Positions 1 through 5,482 of a stretch of DNA of 8,141 nucleotides are shown piece by piece (the stretch's first letter is position 1; each line of letters begins with the position of its first letter). Position numbers and translations under genes: made by a program. The DNA lies in assembly GCA_900772675.1 (NCBI GenBank), contig CAAGRM010000160.1:1-8141 (forward strand), read 5' to 3'. Source of the DNA: Lachnospiraceae bacterium. GTDB taxonomy: Bacteria > Bacillota > Clostridia > Lachnospirales > Lachnospiraceae. Below the pieces are notes generated by a model. That model saw only the letters and a program-made list of their open reading frames with translations. It did not search any database and was not told the DNA's origin.

Positions 1-1
1 A

Positions 2-1834
2 TACATCGACGGTGCAAAACCATATGATGAGCCGTGCTACGGCCATTTAAGCGATGCCATCATCCGTGAGCTTGGTGTGCCGCTTGTAACAGGCGATATC
101 CCGGGCGTAGCTGTTATCCTTGGAAGCGCTCCGACCGCACAGGAAGGCGTGGATCTGGTTAAGAGCTATCAGGCACAGGGTATTCTTGTAACACTGGTTG
201 GCGGAATCATCGATCAGTGTCAGGAATTAGGATACAAGACCGGCGCAAACGTACGTGTCATCCCGCTTGGAAAAGACGTAACATCTGTAATTCACGTTGT
301 ATCCGTAGCAATCCGTGCAGCCCTGATCTTCGGTAACGTAACTGCAGGCGATGCAGGCGCACTGATGACCTACACCAAAGACCGTGTACCGGCATTCGTA
401 AATGCTTTTGCTCCTCTGGACGATGTGATTGTTGCATGCGGCGCTGGTGCGATTGCACTTGGTTTCCCGGTTATCACAAACGATGACAAAGACGTTCCGG
501 CTATTCCGAAGAGTCTCATTATCCAGAAGGACGTTTCCAAATTCAACGCAACTTCTCTGGAAGCCCGCGACATCAAGATTAAAATTACAAACATCGATAT
601 CCCGGTTGCATTCGCATCTGCATTTGAAGGCGAAATCATCCGCCGCGGTGATATGCAGGTTGAGTTTGACGGTTCCCGTGTAGACTGCTGCGAGCTGGTT
701 CAGACAAAAGATGCTTCCGAAGTAGAAGATCACAAGATCGAGCTGATCGGACCGGACATCGACGAGTTCGAGGTAGGTTCCAAGCACAGCATTGCATACG
801 TTGTTGAGGTTGCCGGAAAGAGCATGCAGCCGGATTTCGAGCCTGTATTTGAGCGTAAATTCCACAGCTACCTGAACTGCATCGAAGGTGTGATGCATAC
901 CGGACAGCGTGATATGATCCGTATCCGTGTCAGCAAAGAAGCTTTCAACGCAGGCTTCCGTGCAAAACACTTCGGAGAAGTTCTGTACGCACAGGTGAAG
1001 AACGAGTTCGAGGCTGTTGTTGACAAATGTCAGGTTAAGATCTACACCAATCCGGAAGACTGTACAAAGATCCGTCACGAAATTGCAATTCCGGTATTCG
1101 ACAAACGTGATGAGCGTCTGTCTACCATGACAGATGAATCCGTACCGGTATACTACAGCTGTATCATGTGCCAGGCATTCTCCCCGAGCCATGTATGTGT
1201 TGTTACACCAGAGCGTCTCGGACTTTGCGGTGCTGTTTCATGGCTGGATGCAAAAGCTACCAACGAGCTGGATCCGAACGGACCTTGCCAGGTTATCACA
1301 AAAGAAAAAGTAATCGATGAGAGAATCGGTGAGTATGAGGATGTTAACGAGGCTGTTCGTAAGCTTTCCCAGGGTGCTCTTGATGATGTATCCCTGTACT
1401 CCATCATGGAAAAACCAATGACATCCTGCGGATGCTTCGAATGTATCTGTGGTATCGAGCCGTTCTCCAACGGTGTCTGCATCGCAAACCGTGAGTACGC
1501 AGGCATGACTCCTCTGGGAATGACCTTCTCCGAGCTGGCTTCCATGACAGGCGGCGGTGTTCAGACTCCTGGATTCATGGGACACGGCAAACACTTCATC
1601 GCTTCCAAGAAGTTTATGAAAGCAGAAGGCGGTGTTGCCCGTATCGTATGGATGCCGAAAGAGCTGAAAGAGCAGGTTGCAGAGAAACTGAATGAAACAG
1701 CAAAAGAGCTGTACGGTATCGACAACTTTACCGATATGATCGGTGATGAGACCATCGCAGAAGATCCGGAGACACTGGTTGCATTCTTGACCGAGAAAGG
1801 TCATCCGGCACTTGGCATGGATCCAATGATGTAA
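2..1834 (+). CDS. acsB: Acetyl-CoA synthase catalytic subunit (CODH/ACS), 5'-truncated by window edge
   Basis: Condenses a methyl group from the methylated corrinoid protein with CO and CoA to give acetyl-CoA at the Ni-Ni-[4Fe-4S] A-cluster; cytoplasmic partner of CO dehydrogenase. The frame is open from base 2, so 610 residues are present and the true start lies upstream; the GTG at 77 is only an internal valine. All six A-cluster ligands are visible: a C-x2-C-x8-C-x9-C set with codons at 1160, 1169, 1196 and 1226, and a CGC pair at 1427 and 1433. Their spacing equals that of Moorella Cys506, 509, 518, 528, 595 and 597. That offset implies 119 missing residues and a full length near 729, the Moorella length. 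The Phe three residues after the second cysteine matches Phe512 beside the Ni site. Residues 103 (Ala) and 110 (Phe) align by offset with Ala222 and Phe229, recalled as CO-tunnel residues. No frameshift is seen. Confidence 0.97.
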   Translation, partial: YIDGAKPYDEPCYGHLSDAIIRELGVPLVTGDIPGVAVILGSAPTAQEGVDLVKSYQAQGILVTLVGGIIDQCQELGYKTGANVRVIPLGKDVTSVIHVVSVAIRAALIFGNVTAGDAGALMTYTKDRVPAFVNAFAPLDDVIVACGAGAIALGFPVITNDDKDVPAIPKSLIIQKDVSKFNATSLEARDIKIKITNIDIPVAFASAFEGEIIRRGDMQVEFDGSRVDCCELVQTKDASEVEDHKIELIGPDIDEFEVGSKHSIAYVVEVAGKSMQPDFEPVFERKFHSYLNCIEGVMHTGQRDMIRIRVSKEAFNAGFRAKHFGEVLYAQVKNEFEAVVDKCQVKIYTNPEDCTKIRHEIAIPVFDKRDERLSTMTDESVPVYYSCIMCQAFSPSHVCVVTPERLGLCGAVSWLDAKATNELDPNGPCQVITKEKVIDERIGEYEDVNEAVRKLSQGALDDVSLYSIMEKPMTSCGCFECICGIEPFSNGVCIANREYAGMTPLGMTFSELASMTGGGVQTPGFMGHGKHFIASKKFMKAEGGVARIVWMPKELKEQVAEKLNETAKELYGIDNFTDMIGDETIAEDPETLVAFLTEKGHPALGMDPMM

Positions 1835-1840
1835 TTCGTA

Positions 1841-1863
1841 TTTTACAGGCTTATCCTGTGAAA
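1841..1863 (+). other. Hairpin just after the acsB stop codon
   Basis: Inverted repeat TTTTACAGG / CCTGTGAAA with a five-base loop gives nine pairs including one G-T. It begins seven bases after the acsB stop. No T-run follows (the next bases are GAATAAG), so it is not a classical intrinsic terminator. A 3'-end protecting or processing structure for the acsB message is an inference. Confidence 0.45.
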
Positions 1864-1874
1864 GAATAAGCAGA

Positions 1875-1935
1875 CCGGCATGGCTTGGGAGGGGATTCCA
1901 AAGCGGAGGAGGAAGCCCTTTCCGGCACATGCCGG
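1875..1935 (+). repeat. Long-range inverted repeat in the acsB-acsD gap
   Basis: CCGGCATG at 1875-1882 is the exact reverse complement of CATGCCGG at 1928-1935, enclosing 45 bases. Inside it, GGCTT (1882-1886) can pair with AAGCC (1913-1917). The right arm can instead fold locally as CCGGC-acat-GCCGG (1922-1935). No gene is visible here. It may be a structured RNA segment, a decayed regulatory leader or a small palindromic repeat; the sequence alone does not decide. Confidence 0.4.
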
Positions 1936-1967
1936 CAGCTGTAAAGTGATTTTCAGGAAAAAAACGG

Positions 1968-1999
1968 CTGACGAAGAGAAAACGGATACTTTTTGTCAG
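1968..1999 (+). other. Imperfect hairpin upstream of the acsD promoter
   Basis: CTGACGAAGA (1968-1977) can pair with TTTTTGTCAG (1990-1999): ten consecutive pairs including two G-T, with a 12-base loop. The T-run lies inside the descending arm and is not followed by more T, so termination would be weak at best. It ends about 30 bases before the proposed -35 box. Confidence 0.35.
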
Positions 2000-2027
2000 A
2001 AAATCTTGGAAAATATCCTGGTAAATC

Positions 2028-2056
2028 TTGCATTCTCCGGGAAAAAACGTTAAAAT
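2028..2056 (+). promoter_or_regulatory. Candidate sigma-A promoter for acsD-acsC-acsE
   Basis: TTGCAT (2028-2033) and TAAAAT (2051-2056) are separated by exactly 17 bases. The -10 box matches TATAAT at five of six positions; the -35 box matches TTGACA only at its TTG. Transcription would start near 2062-2064, giving a leader of about 70 bases before the acsD start at 2132. The position after a long non-coding gap supports a separate start for the CFeSP genes, but read-through from acsB is not excluded. Confidence 0.5.
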
Positions 2057-2060
2057 AATA

Positions 2061-2101
2061 ACAGGTGTGTCCATGAAGCGGAATCATGGAGATATGCCTG
2101 T
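2061..2101 (+). promoter_or_regulatory. Strong leader stem-loop upstream of acsD
   Basis: The upper stem is TCCATGA / TCATGGA (2070-2076 with 2084-2090) with a seven-base loop. After a two-base bulge (2091-2092) the lower stem continues for nine pairs, 2061-2069 with 2093-2101, three of them G-T. The 16-pair structure starts about where the predicted transcript begins and ends 15 bases before the Shine-Dalgarno sequence. It is not followed immediately by a T-run, so a 5' mRNA-stabilising or regulatory role is more likely than termination. Confidence 0.5.
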
Positions 2102-2116
2102 ATGGAATTTATTTTT

Positions 2117-2123
2117 AAGGAGG
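2117..2123 (+). promoter_or_regulatory. Ribosome binding site fixing the acsD start
   Basis: AAGGAGG lies eight bases before the ATG at 2132. An in-frame ATG at 2102 would add ten residues, but it has no Shine-Dalgarno sequence and would place this perfect site inside the coding region, so 2132 is chosen. Confidence 0.85.
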
Positions 2124-2131
2124 CTTTTTTT

Positions 2132-3073
2132 ATGCCGTTTAATCGCAAACCACAAAAGTTTAATGCAGCAATTAAATCCGTTGTAATCGGCAGCGGAGAC
2201 AAAACCGTAACTCTTGGCGGAGAAAACGTATTACCATTCTATGCTTTCGATGGTGAAATCAAAAACGGACCGAAGGTCGGCGTTGAAATCACAGACCTTG
2301 GTATGGAAGGAGAACCGGAAAGCGTAAAAGCATACTATGAAGGTGCAGCTACCATGGGCGAGATTGCAAAAAAAGCAGCAGCTATGGAAGGTGCAGATTT
2401 CCTTTGCCTTCGTCTGGCAGGCGGAGACCCGAACGGTCTGAACAAATCGGTAGAAGAACTCATTGAGACAGTCAAAGAGGTTGCTGATGCCGTTGACGTG
2501 CCGCTTGTTGTAGAAGGATGCAAAAACGTTGAGAAAGATTCCGAGCTGCTCACAAAAGTAGCAGAGGTTCTTCAGGGAAGAAACGTTCTTGTTATGTCCG
2601 CAAGAGAAGAAGATTACAAGGCAGTTGGTGCAGCCGCAGGTCTGGCATACAGCCAGAAAGTCGGCGCTGAGTCCGCTGTAGATATCAACCTTGCAAAACA
2701 GCTGAATGTTGTTATGACCCAGCTTGGTGTCAGCGCAGACAGCATTGTTATGAACGTAGGTTCTGCAGCAGTCGGATACGGATACGAGTACGTAGTATCT
2801 ACACTGGACCGTATCAAAGCAGCAGCATTATCCCAGGACGATAAAATGCTGCAGATGCCAATTATCACTCCAATCGCTTCTGAGACATGGACTGTAAAAG
2901 AGGCAATGGCGACAGAAGAGGAATCTCCGGAATGGGGAAGTCAGGAAGTACGAGGAGTCTCTATGGAGATTCAGACAGCAGCCGCATCTCTGGCTTCTGG
3001 TTCTGATGCAGTTATCCTCAAACATCCACAGTCTGTTGCAACCATTTCCAAAATGATTCGGGAACTGATGTAA
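2132..3073 (+). CDS. acsD: Corrinoid iron-sulfur protein (CFeSP), small subunit
   Basis: Small (about 34 kDa) subunit of the heterodimer that carries the methyl group from methyltetrahydrofolate to acetyl-CoA synthase. The 313-residue product starts MPFNRKPQKF and has the alanine-rich alternating strand/helix texture of a TIM barrel, without cysteine clusters, as expected because cobalamin and the [4Fe-4S] cluster are handled mainly by AcsC. The segment TLGGENVLPFY near residues 27-37 parallels TLGGETVLYRH in AcsC, in line with the two subunits' related barrels. Length is close to the family's usual 310-325. It is followed after 37 bases, with no hairpin, by acsC, which suits coupled synthesis of a 1:1 complex. 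The start is set by the ribosome site at 2117-2123. AcsD before AcsC is a common order in acetogens. Confidence 0.95.
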   Translation: MPFNRKPQKFNAAIKSVVIGSGDKTVTLGGENVLPFYAFDGEIKNGPKVGVEITDLGMEGEPESVKAYYEGAATMGEIAKKAAAMEGADFLCLRLAGGDPNGLNKSVEELIETVKEVADAVDVPLVVEGCKNVEKDSELLTKVAEVLQGRNVLVMSAREEDYKAVGAAAGLAYSQKVGAESAVDINLAKQLNVVMTQLGVSADSIVMNVGSAAVGYGYEYVVSTLDRIKAAALSQDDKMLQMPIITPIASETWTVKEAMATEEESPEWGSQEVRGVSMEIQTAAASLASGSDAVILKHPQSVATISKMIRELM

Positions 3074-3094
3074 TCAGTACGTAAGGAAGAGATT

Positions 3095-3100
3095 AGGAGG
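3095..3100 (+). promoter_or_regulatory. Ribosome binding site of acsC
   Basis: A perfect AGGAGG ten bases before the ATG at 3111. The acsD-acsC gap holds only this and no inverted repeat, consistent with one message giving matched output of the two subunits. Confidence 0.8.
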
Positions 3101-3110
3101 ATAAAGAATT

Positions 3111-4466
3111 ATGGCATTATCAGGTATTCAGATTTTTAAAATGACCCCAAAGAAAAACTGTAAAGAGTGCGGATGTCCGACCTGTATGGCATTCTCCATG
3201 AAGGTTGCACAGGGCGCTATGGATATTTCAGCCTGCCCATATATGTCTGACGACGCTATGGCACAGCTTTCCGAAGCTACCGCACCGCCAATGAAGACCA
3301 TCAAAGTCGGAACCGGCGACAGTGAGTACACCCTTGGCGGAGAGACTGTTCTCTATCGTCATGAGAAAACATTTGTAAGCAAAACCCGTTATGCGGTATC
3401 TCTCTGCAGCTGCATGTCTGACGAAGAGATTGACGCAAAACTGGAAGAAGACAAAAAAGTTGATTACGACCGTATCGGCGAGCGTATGTGCGCTGAGATG
3501 CTGTATGTAAACTATGCCGGAAATGGTGTAGACAAATACGTGTCCCTCGTAACGAAAGCAGCAGCAACCGGAAAAGTTCTGGTACTTGGCTGTGAGGACG
3601 CAGAAGCTGCAAAAGCTGCTCTGGAAGTATGCAAAGCAGGCAAACCGATCCTGAATGGTGCAAATGCATCGAACTATGAAGAGATGAGCAAACTTGCCAC
3701 AGAGGCAGGCGTTGTTCTCGGCGTAAGTGGCGCAAACATTGATGAGCTTCACGACACCGTAGAAGCAATCGAGAAACTCGGCAACAAGAACCTTGTTCTT
3801 GATACCACAGAAGCGACCATCAAAGAGACCTTCGCTACTACCGTACAGGTAAGACGTGCATCCTTAAAAGACACAGACCGTACCTTTGGTTATCCGTCTA
3901 TTGTAAATCTGGCAAAAATTGCACAGGGCGACAGATATATGCAGCAGGCACTGCTTTCCCTGTTCACCATGAAATACGGTTCCATCATCGTTCTTGAGGA
4001 GATGGGATACGCAGAGGCACTTCCGGTATTCGGACTTCGCCAGAACGTATTTACCGATCCGCAGAAACCGATGAAAGTAGAGCCGGGCATCTACCCGCTG
4101 AACGGCGCAGACGAAAATTCGATCTGCCTGACCACCGTAGACTTTGCTCTGACCTATTTCCTGGTATCCGGAGAGCTCGAGAGATCCGGAGTTCCAGTCA
4201 ACCTTGTAATCAACGACGCCGGCGGACTTTCCGTACTGACATCCTGGGCAGCAGGTAAATTCTCCGGTAACTCTATCTCCAAATTCTTCAAAGAGAATGT
4301 AGAAGATAAAGTAAAATCCAGAAAAGTTATCATTCCTGGTAAAGTAGCCGTATTAAAGGGCGACATTGAGTCCAAGCTTCCTGGATGGGAAGTAATCGTT
4401 GCTCCGCTTGAGGCAGTTCAGCTTGTAAAATTCATGAAAGATCTGCAGGCAAACGGAGAACTGTAA
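3111..4466 (+). CDS. acsC: Corrinoid iron-sulfur protein (CFeSP), large subunit
   Basis: Large subunit of the methyl carrier; it binds a [4Fe-4S] cluster and, with AcsD, the corrinoid whose Co(I) accepts the methyl group from AcsE. The product has 451 residues, close to the 446 of Moorella. The N-terminal cluster motif is explicit: Cys17, Cys20, Cys25 and Cys42 (C-x2-C-x4-C-x16-C), with the family's KKNCKECGCPTC context. The middle (about 60-320) is the TIM barrel. The C-terminal third is the corrinoid-binding domain, with the motif LTSWAAGKFS; its Thr377 is near the position of the threonine (Thr374 in the Carboxydothermus protein) that contacts cobalt. The ATG at 3111 has a perfect ribosome site. 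No truncation or frameshift is seen. Confidence 0.96.
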   Translation: MALSGIQIFKMTPKKNCKECGCPTCMAFSMKVAQGAMDISACPYMSDDAMAQLSEATAPPMKTIKVGTGDSEYTLGGETVLYRHEKTFVSKTRYAVSLCSCMSDEEIDAKLEEDKKVDYDRIGERMCAEMLYVNYAGNGVDKYVSLVTKAAATGKVLVLGCEDAEAAKAALEVCKAGKPILNGANASNYEEMSKLATEAGVVLGVSGANIDELHDTVEAIEKLGNKNLVLDTTEATIKETFATTVQVRRASLKDTDRTFGYPSIVNLAKIAQGDRYMQQALLSLFTMKYGSIIVLEEMGYAEALPVFGLRQNVFTDPQKPMKVEPGIYPLNGADENSICLTTVDFALTYFLVSGELERSGVPVNLVINDAGGLSVLTSWAAGKFSGNSISKFFKENVEDKVKSRKVIIPGKVAVLKGDIESKLPGWEVIVAPLEAVQLVKFMKDLQANGEL

Positions 4467-4476
4467 TACATAAAAA

Positions 4477-4513
4477 TTCCGGGAGGAACTCCGGTATCCG
4501 GAAGTTTCTTCCG
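4477..4513 (+). other. Tandem, mutually exclusive hairpins between acsC and acsE
   Basis: Two local hairpins follow the acsC stop: an imperfect one within 4479-4494 (CCGGGAG-gaa-CTCCGG, one bulged G) and a perfect six-pair one, CGGAAG-ttt-CTTCCG (4499-4513). TTCCGG at 4477-4482 can alternatively pair with CCGGAA at 4498-4503, which would break both. No T-run follows, so this is not a plain terminator. It may mark an RNA processing or pausing site between the CFeSP and methyltransferase cistrons. Confidence 0.4.
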
Positions 4514-4547
4514 TGAAAAAATAATTATGGGGGATTCCCAAAAGAAA

Positions 4548-4553
4548 AGGAGA
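4548..4553 (+). promoter_or_regulatory. Ribosome binding site fixing the acsE start
   Basis: AGGAGA lies six bases before the ATG at 4560. The in-frame ATG at 4527 would add eleven residues rich in lysine and arginine, would place this site inside the coding region, and has no comparable site upstream. Confidence 0.8.
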
Positions 4554-4559
4554 AGAGAT

Positions 4560-5345
4560 ATGGCAAAATTTGTAACCATCGGCGAAAGACTTTCCGTTAC
4601 AGCTCCTACTGTAAACAAAGCATTCGCAGCAAGAGATGAAGAGCCAATTTTAAAGAGAGCAAAACAGCAGCTGGACGCTGGTGCCGTTTACCTTGATGTA
4701 AACATCGGACCGGCTGAGAATGATGGAGAAGACATCATGAAATGGGCTGTTGAGCTGCTGCAGAGCAATTTTGACAATGTTCCGCTGGCTCTGGATACAT
4801 CCAACAAAAAAGCAATTGAGGCTGGTATCTCTGTATACAACCGTTCCAAAGGAAAACCGATCGTAAACTCTGCAGATGCTGCAGGAAGAATCGAGTACGT
4901 TGACCTTGCGGCTGCAAACGATGCAATCGTTATTGCACTTTGCAACGGCGAAGGAATTGCAAAAGACAACGACGAGCGTATGATGTACTGCCAGACCCTT
5001 CTGGAAAGAGGTATGGAGCATGGTATGGAGCCGACAGATCTGTGGTTTGACCCGCTGTTCCTGGTTGTAAAAGGAATGCAGGACAAACAGATGGAAGTTC
5101 TTGAGTGCATCAAGATGTTCAGCGATATGGGACTGAATTCTACCGGCGGACTTTCCAACAACTCTAACGGTATGCCGAAAAACATCCGTCCGATCATGGA
5201 TTCCGCACTTGTAGCTATGGCTATGATGCAGGGTCTGACCAGCGCCATCGTTAACCCGAATGACCTGAGACTGATGGAGACCATTAAATCCTGTGACGTA
5301 TTCAAAGGCAACACTCTGTATGCAGATTCTTATCTGGAGCTTTAA
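4560..5345 (+). CDS. acsE: 5-methyltetrahydrofolate:corrinoid iron-sulfur protein methyltransferase
   Basis: Transfers the N5-methyl group of methyltetrahydrofolate to Co(I) of the corrinoid iron-sulfur protein, linking the methyl branch of the Wood-Ljungdahl pathway to acetyl-CoA synthesis. The product has 261 residues, against 262 in Moorella, and forms a single pterin-binding TIM barrel. Visible family motifs: IGERL near residue 7; LDVNIGP at 45-51; LALDTSN with Asp79; VNSADA with Asn103; WFDPL with Asp164; and GLSNNSNG with Asn200. These correspond to Asp75, Asn96, Asp160 and Asn199, the pterin-contact residues of the Moorella enzyme (correspondence by motif, not alignment). The protein starts MAKFVTIGER. 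It lies 93 bases after acsC, its methyl acceptor, and is followed by a strong terminator. Confidence 0.96.
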   Translation: MAKFVTIGERLSVTAPTVNKAFAARDEEPILKRAKQQLDAGAVYLDVNIGPAENDGEDIMKWAVELLQSNFDNVPLALDTSNKKAIEAGISVYNRSKGKPIVNSADAAGRIEYVDLAAANDAIVIALCNGEGIAKDNDERMMYCQTLLERGMEHGMEPTDLWFDPLFLVVKGMQDKQMEVLECIKMFSDMGLNSTGGLSNNSNGMPKNIRPIMDSALVAMAMMQGLTSAIVNPNDLRLMETIKSCDVFKGNTLYADSYLEL

Positions 5346-5358
5346 TCTTTAAATCTCG

Positions 5359-5400
5359 CAGGTTTTCCCCTGATGGTGCCGCAGCGTTTGCGAAAACCTG
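5359..5400 (+). promoter_or_regulatory. Competing stem: possible antiterminator or pseudoknot overlapping the terminator
   Basis: CAGGTTTTC (5359-5367) is the exact reverse complement of GAAAACCTG (5392-5400). The second copy sits in the loop of the downstream terminator; the first lies directly before the terminator's left arm. Formed first, this stem would hold that left arm in its loop and oppose termination; formed after, it would make an H-type pseudoknot with the terminator stem. Either reading suggests more than a simple terminator. No ligand is indicated by the sequence. Confidence 0.5.
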
Positions 5401-5420
5401 AGGCACCATCAGGGGTTTTT
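5367..5420 (+). terminator. Strong intrinsic terminator after acsE
   Basis: A perfect 14-pair stem, CCCCTGATGGTGCC (5367-5380) with GGCACCATCAGGGG (5402-5415), is followed at once by TTTTT (5416-5420). The loop is 21 bases. The T-run is on the + strand side only, so it acts on transcription leaving acsE. It lies 22 bases after the acsE stop and 63 bases before acsV. It should end most acsDCE transcripts and leave acsV to read-through or its own promoter. Confidence 0.9.
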
Positions 5421-5466
5421 CTATCTAAAAGCGGAAAAATAAAAAAAGCGGAGAATATATACGACT

Positions 5467-5472
5467 GGGGGA
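5467..5472 (+). promoter_or_regulatory. Weak ribosome binding site of acsV
   Basis: GGGGGA lies ten bases before the ATG at 5483. It is a poorer match to AGGAGG than the sites of acsD and acsC, consistent with lower translation of the activator. No convincing -35/-10 pair is seen between the terminator and this site. Confidence 0.5.
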
Positions 5473-5482
5473 TTTACAGATT

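Noticed and set aside
227..1192. Long open frame on the minus strand inside acsB (321 codons)
   Set aside because: It lies wholly antisense to a gene whose catalytic motifs are intact. The cysteine- and arginine-rich translation has no family resemblance and no ribosome site was seen. It is an artefact of the biased codon set of acsB.
1922..1975. Canonical cobalamin riboswitch upstream of acsD
   Set aside because: Only fragments resemble the consensus; the B12 box is incomplete and the spacing between the conserved elements is too short.
1238..2074. Minus-strand open frame overlapping the acsB 3' end and the gap
   Set aside because: Mostly antisense to acsB, and its upstream part runs through the hairpin and promoter region. 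No recognisable protein features.
2102..2131. Upstream start for acsD adding ten residues
   Set aside because: A perfect AAGGAGG at 2117-2123 is placed for the ATG at 2132, and the ATG at 2102 sits at the foot of the leader hairpin without a ribosome site.
3228..3768. Overlapping minus-strand open frames opposite acsC
   Set aside because: Both are shadows of acsC, whose cluster-binding cysteines and full length are clear; low-complexity translations.
4527..4559. Upstream start for acsE adding eleven residues
   Set aside because: The extension is lysine/arginine-rich and unlike the family. The ribosome site at 4548-4553 serves the ATG at 4560, giving 261 residues, in line with the Moorella enzyme.
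4688..5314. Minus-strand open frame of 208 codons opposite acsE
   Set aside because: Serine- and isoleucine-rich shadow of the methyltransferase gene, with no initiation signal or known motif.
5427..5452. Nine-base direct repeat AAAAGCGGA (5427-5435 and 5444-5452) before acsV, possible operator
   Set aside because: The region is A-rich and the repeat is short, with no dyad symmetry and no recognisable promoter beside it. Coincidence is likely.
5456..5461. TATATA as a -10 box for a separate acsV promoter
   Set aside because: No -35-like sequence is found 16-18 bases upstream, and no extended -10 TGN precedes it.
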